From the NCBI GenBank assembly GCA_965365445.1, contig CBDUBS010000021.1, positions 1 through 29,680 on the forward strand: 29,680 nucleotides of DNA, read 5' to 3'. The DNA is from CBDUBS01 sp965365445 (lineage in GTDB: Bacteria; Bacteroidota; Rhodothermia; Rhodothermales; DASSAV01). A program made the translations under genes and the position numbers. The notes beneath the pieces are model-generated. The model worked only from the letters and a program-made list of their open reading frames with translations, did no database searches and was not told where the DNA came from. Positions 1 to 7,535 of this stretch are shown here, one piece after another. Numbering within the stretch: the first letter of the stretch is position 1; the number at the start of each line of letters is the position of its first letter.

Positions 1-398
1 CCCGGTACCGCCATACCCTCGCCGAAACGTGGGAACTGGGGCAGGATGAACGGGCCGTTCTGGCCGTGCTGATGTTGCGCGGGCGGCAGACGCCCGGCGA
101 GATCCGGAGCCGCACCGGACGTCTGTACGATTTCGATAACGTCGAAGAGGTGGAAACCGTACTGGAGCGCCTGCAAGGTCGCACCGATCCGCTGGCGGCG
201 GCTCGCCCGCCCCGTCCGGGTCAGAAAGAGCAGCGCTGGACGCACCTGCTCGCTTCCGCCGAAACGCCGGACGAGGACGACGGCCCCGACGCCGAGGGGT
301 CCGGACGGTACCCTGCCGCGGAAGAATGGCAGGATGTACTGGCGCGCCTGTCCCGGTTGGAAGAAGCGTTCGAGCAATTTCGCCGGCAATTTGAATGA
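1..398 (+). CDS. yceH: YceH/UPF0502 (DUF480) family protein, 5'-truncated
   Basis: The reading frame is open from base 3 and runs off the left edge, so only about the C-terminal 130 residues are present. The segment matches the second half of the DUF480/YceH family, which folds as tandem winged helices: a Tyr-Arg-His stretch, then the family signature LRGRQTPGEIRSRTGRLYDF and a GQKEQRW-like segment. The last 40 residues are acidic and end in a short helical tail (RLEEAFEQFRRQF), which could be a coiled coil. The molecular role of the family is not established; a nucleic-acid or protein-binding function is inferred from the winged-helix fold. The next gene starts 21 bases downstream on the same strand, so the two may be cotranscribed. 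Confidence 0.85.
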   Translation, partial: RYRHTLAETWELGQDERAVLAVLMLRGRQTPGEIRSRTGRLYDFDNVEEVETVLERLQGRTDPLAAARPPRPGQKEQRWTHLLASAETPDEDDGPDAEGSGRYPAAEEWQDVLARLSRLEEAFEQFRRQFE

Positions 399-419
399 AG
401 CCCGATCGGTTGACGAACG

Positions 420-899
420 ATGATCAAGATATTTACTACCGGCGGCACCATCGATAAGGTGTATTTCGATGCGCGAAGCGAATACGAGGTGGGCGAGCCG
501 CAAATCGCCGACATCCTCAAGGAGGCCGGGGTGCAGGTGGCGTACGAGATTGCCATCCTGTTTAGGAAGGACAGCCTGGACATGACCGACGATGACCGCC
601 GCGTTATTTTTGAACGCGTTCGCGACGATCCTTCCGGGCGCATCCTCATCACGCACGGCACCGATACGATAGTCGAGACGGCGAAGCGGCTCGAACGGAT
701 CGAGGGGAAAACGACCGTGCTCGTGGGGTCGTTGAGCCCTGCCCGGTTCAAACGCAGCGATGCCGAGTTCAACATCGGGTTCGCCTTTGCCGCCGTTCAG
801 GTGTTGCCGCCGGGCGTGTACATCGCCATGAACGGCCGCATCTTCGATCCCGAGCACGTCATCAAGAACCGCTCGATGAACCGATTCGAGCCGGCCTGA
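420..899 (+). CDS. Single-domain asparaginase-like protein
   Basis: This 159-residue protein matches only the N-terminal, active-site-bearing domain of bacterial L-asparaginases, which are normally around 330 residues. Visible motifs are TGGTIDK (residues 7-13, nucleophile Thr10), HGTDT (79-83, Thr81-Asp82 pair) and KTTVLVGSLSP (97-107), where Lys97 fits the catalytic-triad lysine. The protein then ends around NRFEPA, with no C-terminal domain and no sign of a frameshift. Stand-alone proteins of this type are annotated as asparaginase domain-containing proteins. In full-size enzymes the C-terminal domain contributes to the active site across the dimer, so activity on asparagine is uncertain. 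There is no signal peptide, so it is predicted to be cytoplasmic. The ATG start lies 21 bases after the YceH-family gene. Confidence 0.85.
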   Translation: MIKIFTTGGTIDKVYFDARSEYEVGEPQIADILKEAGVQVAYEIAILFRKDSLDMTDDDRRVIFERVRDDPSGRILITHGTDTIVETAKRLERIEGKTTVLVGSLSPARFKRSDAEFNIGFAFAAVQVLPPGVYIAMNGRIFDPEHVIKNRSMNRFEPA

Positions 900-1128
900 C
901 AGGAGCGGCGTCCGGAAGCCGCCCCGCTTCGGGCACAGTTGTTGGTCTTTCCATCATCACCGGATGCGCGTCTTCCGGGCAGGGGCCGGTCGCGGGGCGG
1001 TGATCGGTTGGAAACCGCACGCAGCGGGTGTTTTTCAGGGGCCGTGCATCCTCGGCGAAGATCGTTCGTAGGGAAGGGTCTACAACTATAAGGTCGTCCT
1101 CAACGGTGGACATTCACCGGGCAAGTAC

Positions 1129-1698
1129 ATGGCAGAGCCCTCCGCAGTATATGGTCCGTTGGTCGAGCAAGCCCGAGCAGGCGACGAGCGTGCCCGGGCA
1201 AAGCTGCTCTCGACGCTTCAGCCAGTCCTTCGGACATTTTTCATACACCGTATCGGGCTGCGCCCGGAAGTAGACGACCTGATCCAGAACACGCTGCTCC
1301 GCGTCCATAACAGCCTGGACGACCTGAAGCACCCTGAGCGGTTCCGGGGGTTTGCCATGAAGGCGGCGCTGTTCGAGCTACAGGACCTGTACCGGGGCCG
1401 GTATGCCGCCAAAGAACGGTTGTATGATCCGGAGTATCCGCCCGAGCACGAGCATCGAGAGTCGTCCGTCGGAAACCGGGTGGATCTCGAAAGGGCTCTC
1501 GGCACGCTGACGCCAAAGGCAAGGCGGATCGTGGAACTGCGCGAGTTTGGATACCGGTATGAGGAAATAGCCGAGATGCTTGACTCCACGGAGGCGGCCG
1601 TCAAGATGCAGGTCAAACGGGCCTTTGAGAAATTGCGCGACGTACTGGTAACCGTAGGGTGGTTGATGCTGTGGTGGGGCGCCTCGTTTTTTTCCTGA
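1129..1698 (+). CDS. ECF-type RNA polymerase sigma factor (FecI-like)
   Basis: This 189-residue sigma-70 family protein has region 2 at about residues 25-95 (DDLIQNTLLRVHNSLDDL, FRGFAMKAALFELQDLYRG) and a region 4 helix-turn-helix at about 120-172 (LGTLTPKARRIVELREFGY, YEEIAEMLDSTEAAVKMQVKRA). There is no region 1.1 or region 3, as usual for ECF sigmas. It sits directly upstream of fecR and a TonB receptor, so it is inferred to transcribe that locus when released by FecR. Residues 172-189 form an unusual hydrophobic, tryptophan-rich tail (VGWLMLWWGASFFS). The tail could touch the membrane or FecR. The ATG is preceded by a 229-base intergenic stretch that probably holds its promoter. Confidence 0.93.
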   Translation: MAEPSAVYGPLVEQARAGDERARAKLLSTLQPVLRTFFIHRIGLRPEVDDLIQNTLLRVHNSLDDLKHPERFRGFAMKAALFELQDLYRGRYAAKERLYDPEYPPEHEHRESSVGNRVDLERALGTLTPKARRIVELREFGYRYEEIAEMLDSTEAAVKMQVKRAFEKLRDVLVTVGWLMLWWGASFFS

Positions 1699-1867
1699 AT
1701 TTAGAGGGGCGGCAAGATCGGGTGAAAGGGACGTTACTTTTTTTGGGGCGGGCGCGGCTTCCTCTTGCGACATGTGCTCGTGTCCGTTTCGTTCATCGCG
1801 CCGTTCAACCGGGGCGCGCCGACTGCCGGAGGCCCCATCGGTTGAAGCGATTCGCCCGGAATGACCT

Positions 1868-3028
1868 ATGGGATCTACGCACGAAATATCCGAACTGGCC
1901 CCCTTTTATGACGACCTGAACCCGGAGCAACGGACCTTTCTGGCCGGGGCGCTCGCTTCCGATCCGGAGTTGTCGGAGCTTTTCATGCAGTGGCGCTCGC
2001 TCCGCCGGGATCTAGCTGATCGTCTGGGCCGGGATGTCCCGGACCGGCATCTCCTGGTTCTTTATGCCCTGGATTTTTCCGGCCGCCGGGACGACCTGAC
2101 TCCTGCGGAGTTGAGCCGGCTGGAGCAGGCCCGACCGGCGCTGGAACGGGCTATGGAAAGATCGCCCGCGCTGGTCGATGTGGCGGCGGACATCGTCTTC
2201 CAGGCCGCCCAGTTCGACCGGGTGTGGAATGCACATTACGAGGAGGATTCCGGATCGGCGGAGCGTCGGGCGCAGCGTCCTGTCTCCCGCCCCGCTCGGC
2301 GCCGGACGTGGGCATGGCGTGCGGCCGCCGGGGCAGCTGTGCTTTTCTTCGGCGTGCTTGCTCTTTTCATGTTCAGTCGCGATGCATCGGTGGCGACGCT
2401 CGAGTTGGCCGCCGGAGAAACACGTACGGTAGAACTGATTGACGGAACCAGCATTCGCCTGACGGGGCCTGCCGTGCTGGCCTACCCCACCTCCGAGGCG
2501 GCGTTTAATCGACAGGTGCGGCTCGAAGGGCGGGCGTTTTTCGACGTGGCGCCCGACGAGGTTTCGTTTACCGTAGCGACCCCTACGGCCCGGGCGACCG
2601 TTCTGGGCACCACGTTCGGCGTTACGGCCGACGAACGGCATACCGAAGTGGTGCTGGCTACCGGAAAAGTGGCCGTGGCCTCGGTGTCGGCCCCGGAGCG
2701 GATCGTCGTGCTCGAGCCCGGCCAGATGACCCGGGTAGAGCAGGGAGCCCTCCCCTCGACCCCCGAGGCGATTGACGTTTCCGATGCGCTCACCTGGACC
2801 GGCCTGTTCGTTTTTCAGGCGACGCCGCTCCGGGAAATAGCTCGCCGCCTGTCGGAGCAGTACGGCGTAACCATTTCGTATACGCCCTCGCTCGGCGAGG
2901 AACCCATTTTCGGAACGTTCGATCAGGAGATGCCGGTGCGAGATATCCTGGCGACCGTATCGAAGGCATTGGGCGCCCGTGTTCGGAGCGAGGCCGATGG
3001 AGCTTTCCGAATCGTCGAGGCCGAGTGA
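1868..3028 (+). CDS. fecR: FecR-family anti-sigma / transmembrane signal transducer
   Basis: This 386-residue protein has the FecR layout. A cytoplasmic helical region (about 1-146) is followed by one transmembrane segment (about 147-169, after an Arg-rich stretch), a periplasmic FecR beta domain (about 177-285, including AGETRTVELIDGTSIRLTG and VRLEGRAFFDV) and a C-terminal STN-like/DUF4974 domain (about 312-386). The expected role is to hold the adjacent ECF sigma factor and release it when the outer-membrane receptor signals. The cytoplasmic part is longer than the roughly 80 residues typical of many FecR proteins. The C-terminal domain begins FVFQATPLRE, close to the STN domain of the downstream receptor. 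The ATG start is 169 bases after the sigma gene. Confidence 0.93.
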   Translation: MGSTHEISELAPFYDDLNPEQRTFLAGALASDPELSELFMQWRSLRRDLADRLGRDVPDRHLLVLYALDFSGRRDDLTPAELSRLEQARPALERAMERSPALVDVAADIVFQAAQFDRVWNAHYEEDSGSAERRAQRPVSRPARRRTWAWRAAAGAAVLFFGVLALFMFSRDASVATLELAAGETRTVELIDGTSIRLTGPAVLAYPTSEAAFNRQVRLEGRAFFDVAPDEVSFTVATPTARATVLGTTFGVTADERHTEVVLATGKVAVASVSAPERIVVLEPGQMTRVEQGALPSTPEAIDVSDALTWTGLFVFQATPLREIARRLSEQYGVTISYTPSLGEEPIFGTFDQEMPVRDILATVSKALGARVRSEADGAFRIVEAE

Positions 3029-3180
3029 AGCCGGTTGCGTCGGGTTGGGCCGGAAATAAGCCTGTATGAAAAAGCGCCCCTGTGGAGGGCCGCAATCCCC
3101 ACCGGGTACAACCTGAAGCCGGCCGGAGCGTTACACCCTCCGTTTCCGTCGGAGTGTCGCAATTCTCCTGCGTCCGGCTT

Positions 3181-5844
3181 ATGCGCGTTTCCCGTTTCCC
3201 CATACTTGGCTTGTTGCGCCCAGGGATCATACTGGGGGTGATCGGGCTGTTTCTGATCCGGCCGGGGGAAACACGGGGGCAGGACCTTCACTTTTCGTTT
3301 CAGGCCGTTCCGTTGCGGCTGGCCCTTTCCGAAGTCCGTTCCCAGTCCGGCGTCGATATCGTATACGCCCGAAGGCTGGTTGAAGGCCGCACGACGACGT
3401 GCGAGTACCGGGGGGCGGCTGTTCAGGAGGCGCTTGGCTGCGTACTGAAAGGCTCCGGATTGAGGGCGGAACCCGTCCGGCGGCGCCAGTACGTTATCGT
3501 GGCCGACGCAACGCACGACGAGAGGGAGCCTGCACGCGGCTCCGTAGCCGGATACGTATCGGATCGCGCATCGGGCGAAATGCTCCCGGGGGCGCACGTC
3601 TATCTGTCCGATCTCCGGGTGGGCGCTACTACGAACGTGGCCGGTTTTTTCCTCATTCCTTCTCTGCCGATGGGAGCCTACCGGGTGCGGATTTCCTACC
3701 TGGGGTTTCAGGCGCTCGATACGAGCCTGGTCGTAGGGGCTTCGCCCGGAACGTTCGAACTGACTGCCAGGCCGCTCGAAGCGGCCGGCCTGGTCGTTGA
3801 GGACGAGCGGCGCACGGGGGCAGATATATCCACCGTCCCGGGCGTGCTCGCGATGCCGGTTTCCGACCTCGAGCAACTGCCTTCGTTTCCCGGCGAGCAG
3901 GACCTGTTGCACGCCATGCAGTGGTTGCCCGGAATCCACCGTTCCGGTGAGGTAAGCGGCGGCCTGATCATCCGGGGAGGGGAGCCCGACCAGAACCTGT
4001 ACCTCATCGATGGAGCGCCGGTTTACCATCCGTGGCATGCCTTCAGCCTTATCTCGACGTTTCAAACCGAAACGTTCAAGGACGTGCGCCTCTACCGCGG
4101 TTCCTTCCCGGCGGAACACGGAGGGCGGCTGGCAGCCGTTCTGGATGCCCAGATGAAGGATGGAAACCGCACGGCGCCCCGAGCCGTAGCCGCGCTGAGC
4201 GTGCTCAGCGGCCGCATCATGGTGGAAAGCCCGCTGGGTTCGAAGGGCTCCTTCATGGTGTCCGCTCGCCGTTCGTATCTGGATAAGCTGATCGGGCGCG
4301 AGCATCCGGTGCAGGATGACGACGGAAGGCGGGATACGTTGCGCACGGGCTATTATTTCTACGACCTGAGCGCCAAATACTCCCTGCGCCCCCATCCGCA
4401 CCACCAGATTACCTTCAGCCATTACCAGGGCAGGGATAACCTGGACGTACGCCTGCCTTTCGATGTTTCGCTCGACCTATCATCGTGGCGCCATCCGGCA
4501 GATCTGTTTTTCGAGATCGACCAGAACTGGGAAAACCGGCTGTTTTCCGTGCGGCATCAGGCGCTCGTCTCCAACCGGAGTTTTCTGACAACCACGGCCT
4601 ACTACTCCGGTTACGACGCTGACGAGGGCGCCTCCATCCGACCTACCATGAGCGCCACCCTGGACTCGGAGTACCGCGTCCGTCTGTACGACCTCGGCGT
4701 GAAAATGGACCTCGACTATTACCTGGGATTATCCCATCAACTCAGGGGCGGGGTGCAGGTAGTCAACCACCAGTTCGGCAGCTTTCTGGATGCCCGTGTC
4801 CGCCGCTCGGCGGGCGCCGTGGACTCGCTGAACCAAGAGAGCCGCCTTCATGCATGGGAAATCTCCGGCTACGTGCAGGACGCATGGCAGCCCTCTCCCA
4901 GGTGGCATCTTTCACCGGGTTTGCGGCTTGCCTATTTCTCAGGCGGGAAATACCTCCACCTTACCCCGAGCATGAGTTTCCAGCGGGTTGTGAGGCCGAA
5001 GCGGCTGTTGCTCCGGGGAGGGATCGGAACGACCGTACAGTACATCAACCGCTTGCGGGACCGGTATTCGTTTATGTACGACCTCGTATCGAGTCGCTGG
5101 ATTCCCGTGAGCGACGAGGTGAAGCCGGCCTGGAGCAGTCAGGCGGGCCTGGGGCTGGAGATCCATCCGCACGGCCGGATTACCCTGAGCGCCGATCTGT
5201 ACGGCCGGTACGCAGAGCGAGTGCTTTTGCCGCGCGACGAATACCGCACCAAAGATGGTCTGGAGGGGCCGGGAATCGAAGTGGGCACCTTGCTCGGCCA
5301 GTACACTCCGTCGCATGCGATGGTGTACGGAGCCGAAGTATCTGCCCGGGTGACGGAGGGCGACTGGTCGCTCTGGCTCAATTACGTCGCGGGGCGCTCC
5401 CTGAACCGCGCTCCCGAACTGGGTGAGCGGCGGTTCCGCCCGGCCCGTTTCGACGCCCCGCAATCCTTCAGGGGGGTCGTCGTGAGATCGGTCAACCGAT
5501 GGGCGTTTACCTTTTCGGCCGACGTTCGGAGCGGATATCCTTATTCGGCGCCCATAGCCCGGTATGCCGTCGGGGATCCGCTGGATGAGGAACCGGTGCC
5601 TTATTTCTATCGCCCGAGCGTCAACAACGGCCGTCTTCCGGCGTACTGGCGTATGGATGCGGCCGTGGACTACCGGTTCCGTCTGCTCGGAGCGCGCTGG
5701 CGCGGCCGGTTGCAGCTGTATAACCTCTTCGATCGCCGGAACGTCATCAGCAGGCAGTACGATCCGAGAGAGTACATCCCCGCGCCGGCCGACCGGCGAA
5801 GCCTTCCGCTGCTTCCTTTGATCGAACTCGAAATGGAGATTTAG
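3181..5844 (+). CDS. TonB-dependent outer-membrane receptor with N-terminal STN signalling domain
   Basis: This 887-residue outer-membrane transporter or transducer has, in order, a signal peptide (about 1-33), an STN domain (about 35-108, FSFQAVPLR), a carboxypeptidase-regulatory-like beta domain (about 119-187, with GATTNVAGFFLI and ISYLGFQ), a plug (about 225-330, with RGGEPDQNLYLIDGAPVYHP and FPAEHGGRLAAVLD) and a beta barrel to the C-terminus, which ends in Ile. The STN domain marks it as a transducing receptor that talks to FecR. I chose ATG 3181 because it begins the hydrophobic signal peptide; an in-frame GTG at 3082 would add 33 non-signal residues. The lipoprotein gene follows after 5 bases. 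The substrate cannot be told from sequence. A siderophore is possible, but receptors of this architecture also take up other substrates. Confidence 0.92.
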   Translation: MRVSRFPILGLLRPGIILGVIGLFLIRPGETRGQDLHFSFQAVPLRLALSEVRSQSGVDIVYARRLVEGRTTTCEYRGAAVQEALGCVLKGSGLRAEPVRRRQYVIVADATHDEREPARGSVAGYVSDRASGEMLPGAHVYLSDLRVGATTNVAGFFLIPSLPMGAYRVRISYLGFQALDTSLVVGASPGTFELTARPLEAAGLVVEDERRTGADISTVPGVLAMPVSDLEQLPSFPGEQDLLHAMQWLPGIHRSGEVSGGLIIRGGEPDQNLYLIDGAPVYHPWHAFSLISTFQTETFKDVRLYRGSFPAEHGGRLAAVLDAQMKDGNRTAPRAVAALSVLSGRIMVESPLGSKGSFMVSARRSYLDKLIGREHPVQDDDGRRDTLRTGYYFYDLSAKYSLRPHPHHQITFSHYQGRDNLDVRLPFDVSLDLSSWRHPADLFFEIDQNWENRLFSVRHQALVSNRSFLTTTAYYSGYDADEGASIRPTMSATLDSEYRVRLYDLGVKMDLDYYLGLSHQLRGGVQVVNHQFGSFLDARVRRSAGAVDSLNQESRLHAWEISGYVQDAWQPSPRWHLSPGLRLAYFSGGKYLHLTPSMSFQRVVRPKRLLLRGGIGTTVQYINRLRDRYSFMYDLVSSRWIPVSDEVKPAWSSQAGLGLEIHPHGRITLSADLYGRYAERVLLPRDEYRTKDGLEGPGIEVGTLLGQYTPSHAMVYGAEVSARVTEGDWSLWLNYVAGRSLNRAPELGERRFRPARFDAPQSFRGVVVRSVNRWAFTFSADVRSGYPYSAPIARYAVGDPLDEEPVPYFYRPSVNNGRLPAYWRMDAAVDYRFRLLGARWRGRLQLYNLFDRRNVISRQYDPREYIPAPADRRSLPLLPLIELEMEI

Positions 5845-5849
5845 CCTAC

Positions 5850-6755
5850 ATGCGCGGGCGCACAGGGACCATAGGATTACTCGGGATTCTGGTGCTGCTT
5901 GTCGGCCGGTGCGACTCGGTGCAGCCGGAAGCCGAGCCCCTGCTGGTCGTAGAGGGTTTTCTCGACACGGAGAAACCGGTTCCCGCCCTTGAGATCCGGC
6001 AGACCCGGTCGGTCAGGGCTCCTTACCCTGCCGACGAAGGCACGGCGGTAGCGGATGCCCGCGTCGTTCTGACGGTAGACGGCCGGAGAGTGGGTTTTGC
6101 GCCGGATCCGTCGCGACCCGGCAGGTACCTTCCACAGGGCGAGGCCTTCCTCCGGCCAGGGGCACGGTTTGCTTTCTCGGCGGAATGGGGCCGGCAGAGA
6201 GCCACCGCCGAGGGCGCTTTGCCCCCTCCCGTGCGCATCGATAGCCTCTCGGTGCAGGCGCCCCCCGAACCCGTAGAAGCCGTACTGCTGGACTCGTTGA
6301 ACCTGGATTCGCTCGGGGTCGTCTCCCGGCAGGGATTCATCTATCCGGTAGAGGTTTCACTGTGGTGGCTTCCCACCCCTGCCGACGTGTCGGCGGATAC
6401 CTTGTACTGGGTGCGCACGCAGCTCAAGCCTTTCATGACATTTTCTTCGAGAGTCGTCGACTTCTTCCTGCGGCCCGAACAAATCCGGTGGGAGCATACG
6501 ATCGGAAGAGATGCCAGGGGCCGAAGGCGCTGGACCGGTGTGTACGCCGTTCCGGTCGAAACCCGCGACACTCCGCTTCCGGAACATCGGCTCCGGGTGT
6601 CGGTGCTCAGAAGCGGTCAGGATTACGCCCGGTATGCTTCCAGCAGGGATGCGCCGGAGCGGCGGGAGCCGGTATCCAACGTAACGGGAGGTCTGGGTAT
6701 CGTGGCCGGCATTTCAGTGGATTCGCTCGTCGTCCGGGTTCGGCCCGCTCCGTAA
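5850..6755 (+). CDS. DUF4249-family putative lipoprotein, TonB-receptor partner
   Basis: This 301-residue exported protein has a hydrophobic N-terminus (LLGILVLLVGRC) followed by the DUF4249 pattern: a VVEGFL start to the mature region, an Ig-like ADARVVLTVDG segment and a C-terminal SNVTGGLGIVAG segment close to the family's Asn-x-x-Gly-Gly-Leu-Gly end motif. DUF4249 genes are commonly found directly after TonB-dependent receptors with carboxypeptidase-like domains, and here the gap is 5 bases, suggesting translational coupling. The lipobox is imperfect because Arg sits just before the candidate lipid-bearing Cys. The expected role is an outer-membrane-anchored accessory for the receptor; no enzyme motif is visible. 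Assignment to DUF4249 rests on pattern and context. Confidence 0.75.
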   Translation: MRGRTGTIGLLGILVLLVGRCDSVQPEAEPLLVVEGFLDTEKPVPALEIRQTRSVRAPYPADEGTAVADARVVLTVDGRRVGFAPDPSRPGRYLPQGEAFLRPGARFAFSAEWGRQRATAEGALPPPVRIDSLSVQAPPEPVEAVLLDSLNLDSLGVVSRQGFIYPVEVSLWWLPTPADVSADTLYWVRTQLKPFMTFSSRVVDFFLRPEQIRWEHTIGRDARGRRRWTGVYAVPVETRDTPLPEHRLRVSVLRSGQDYARYASSRDAPERREPVSNVTGGLGIVAGISVDSLVVRVRPAP

Positions 6756-6760
6756 AGCCT

Positions 6761-6773
6761 GCGGCCGGGCCGC
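6761..6773. terminator. GC-rich hairpin after the receptor/lipoprotein operon
   Basis: Six bases after the DUF4249 stop there is a GCGGCC / GGCCGC inverted repeat with a single-base centre. No T-run follows, so it is a weak candidate terminator or an mRNA 3'-end stabilising hairpin rather than a proven Rho-independent site. Confidence 0.25.
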
Positions 6774-6834
6774 TCCCCGGCGATAGCGGAGCGCTCGTCA
6801 TCGCAAATCGGCAGCGGACTGCCATGAAAACGTT

Positions 6835-7497
6835 ATGTCGTCCGGCACTTCTCCTGCATCTGGAACCGTAACCCGGATGGTGCTTCAGGAAAAGCACCCG
6901 GACAGGGTTTCGGTTTACCTGGACGGCGCGTTCGGGTTTGGCCTGCACCAGGACCTGGTGCTCCGCTACGACCTGTACAAAGGAAAATCGCTCTCGGAGG
7001 CGGACGTTGCCCGGATAAAGGATGCAGACCAGGAATTCCTGGCCAGAGGAAAGGCTTATCACTTCATCGGATACCGCCCCCGAACCGTTCAGGAAGTTCG
7101 GCGGCGGCTTCAGCGGGCCGGGCACCAGCCGGAGCACGTCGCCCGTGTAGTGGAGCATTTCCTGGGCCTCGGGTTGTTGGACGATGCCGCCTTTGCCCGG
7201 GATTACGTCCAGTCGCGTATGCGTAACAAGGGGTACGGACCCGACCGGATACGAAACGAGCTGCTGCGTAAAGGAGTGGACCGCACTCTGATCGACGAAA
7301 CCCTGCGGGAGGTGCTGGCCGACGTGGATACGGTCGAGGCGGTCCGGGCGGCGGCGGATAAACAATGGGGACGGCTCCGGCGAGAGCCCGATTCGCGCAA
7401 GCGAATCCGTAAATTATACGAATACTTGCTTCGGCGCGGCCATACCACCGACGATGTACGTCGGGTAATAGAGGAGTTCAGAAGTCGGGAACGCTGA
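6835..7497 (+). CDS. recX: Regulatory protein RecX
   Basis: This 220-residue protein has the RecX family repeats of three-helix modules, including FLARGKAYHFIGYRPRTVQE, LGLLDDAAFARDYVQSRM and NKGYGPDRIRNELLRKGVD, followed by a third repeat ending near RRGHTTDDVRRVIEEF. RecX binds RecA filaments in the cytoplasm and modulates recombination and the SOS response. It is somewhat longer than the E. coli protein because of an N-terminal beta region (VLQEKHPDRVSVYLDGAFGFGL) that is common in other phyla. recA is not in the window. The ATG is 79 bases after the lipoprotein gene, and the next gene follows after 38 bases. Confidence 0.93.
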   Translation: MSSGTSPASGTVTRMVLQEKHPDRVSVYLDGAFGFGLHQDLVLRYDLYKGKSLSEADVARIKDADQEFLARGKAYHFIGYRPRTVQEVRRRLQRAGHQPEHVARVVEHFLGLGLLDDAAFARDYVQSRMRNKGYGPDRIRNELLRKGVDRTLIDETLREVLADVDTVEAVRAAADKQWGRLRREPDSRKRIRKLYEYLLRRGHTTDDVRRVIEEFRSRER

Positions 7498-7535
7498 TCG
7501 AAGGCGCACGGCAAGATATCCCAACGTACACCGGC

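Noticed and set aside
905..935. Two short GC hairpins after the asparaginase-like gene as a terminator
   Set aside because: Stems are only 4-5 bp and no T-run follows, so termination cannot be supported.
862..1113. Small minus-strand frame in the gap before the sigma gene
   Set aside because: No start signal, no similarity and composition typical of noise in GC-rich intergenic DNA.
3082..3180. GTG start for the TonB receptor at 3082
   Set aside because: It adds 33 residues before a normal signal peptide; ATG 3181 begins the signal peptide directly.
2923..4422. Open frame of about 500 codons on the minus strand opposite fecR and the receptor
   Set aside because: No domain similarity; the plus-strand receptor motifs are unambiguous.
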